A stretch of 6,295 nucleotides of DNA from CALSMU01 sp963926405 (GTDB lineage: Bacteria > Bacteroidota > Bacteroidia > Flavobacteriales_D > Parvicellaceae): assembly GCA_963926405.1 (NCBI GenBank), contig CAWUXI010000107.1, forward strand, positions 1 to 6,295. The letters run 5' to 3'. The notes beneath the pieces are model-generated. The model saw only the letters and a list, made by a program, of their open reading frames with translations, searched no databases and was not told where the DNA came from. The translations under genes were made by a program, and so were the position numbers. Of the stretch, positions 6,132-6,295 are shown in pieces. The first letter of the stretch is position 1, and each line of letters opens with the position of its first letter.

Positions 6132-6295
6132 ATGGCGAGCATTAGACAAGAAAAAATTGCAGGTGTTTTACAAAAGGAGCTTAGCTTAATTTTTCAAAAA
6201 GAAGCAAGAACTATTTGTATGGGAGCTATGGTTAGCGTCACCATAGTTAGGGTTTCGCCTGATATGGGGACTGCTAAAATTTACCTAAGTGTTTT
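6132..6295 (+). CDS. rbfA: Ribosome-binding factor A, N-terminal part (cut by window edge)
   Basis: The first 54 codons of RbfA, a small KH-fold protein that binds the 30S subunit and assists late 16S rRNA maturation. It begins MASIRQEKIAGVLQKELSLI, the usual RbfA N-terminal helix (RQ-KIA..LQKEL..I). The family's first beta strands follow: MVSVTIVRVSPDMGTAKIYL closely fits the RbfA pattern of 'hydrophobic strand, V-SPD, A-V/I-YLS'. The start at 6132 is the only ATG that gives a complete N-terminus. It lies 49 bases after tig in the same direction. The frame stays open to the end of the window; a full RbfA is about 110-130 residues, so roughly half is missing. Confidence 0.93.
   Translation, partial: MASIRQEKIAGVLQKELSLIFQKEARTICMGAMVSVTIVRVSPDMGTAKIYLSV

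Overview
The window looks like ordinary chromosomal sequence from a low-GC member of the Bacteroidota, most likely in or near the Flavobacteriales. The reasons are: a secreted protein ending in a type IX secretion (Por) sorting domain; promoters of the Bacteroidota -33/-7 type (TTTn, 18 bases, TAnnTTTG) with no Shine-Dalgarno sequences before the genes; and a RecQ, trigger factor and RbfA whose sequences read as the Bacteroidota versions. Genus cannot be fixed from sequence alone.

Layout, all on the + strand: (1) the last 26 codons of an unidentified Ala/Lys/Glu-rich protein (1-81); (2) recQ (222-2417), a full-length RecQ helicase with helicase core, RQC, HRDC and a C-terminal HTH extension, but almost without the zinc-binding cysteines; (3) an intergenic stretch with short repeats and a very good promoter (2494-2523); (4) a 605-residue exported protein with a T9SS sorting tail (2570-4387), closed by a strong intrinsic terminator; (5) a tRNA-Leu(UAG) gene (4570-4651) with its own promoter and a 14-bp-stem terminator; (6) tig, trigger factor (start corrected to 4727, end 6082); (7) the 5' part of rbfA (6132 to the window edge), with a promoter-like element almost touching its start codon.

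Functionally, the right half is a translation-related cluster: a tRNA for CUN leucine codons, a ribosome-bound chaperone and a 30S maturation factor. The left half is a DNA repair helicase and an independent secreted-protein gene. I see no mobile element, CRISPR array, phage gene, toxin-antitoxin pair or defence system. Nothing here convinces me of a wholly new system. The points worth a second look are the degenerate zinc site of RecQ, the FKBP-like domain of trigger factor without its usual motif, the tRNA/terminator/tig junction, the possible near-leaderless rbfA transcript, and the operator-like repeats ahead of the secreted protein gene.
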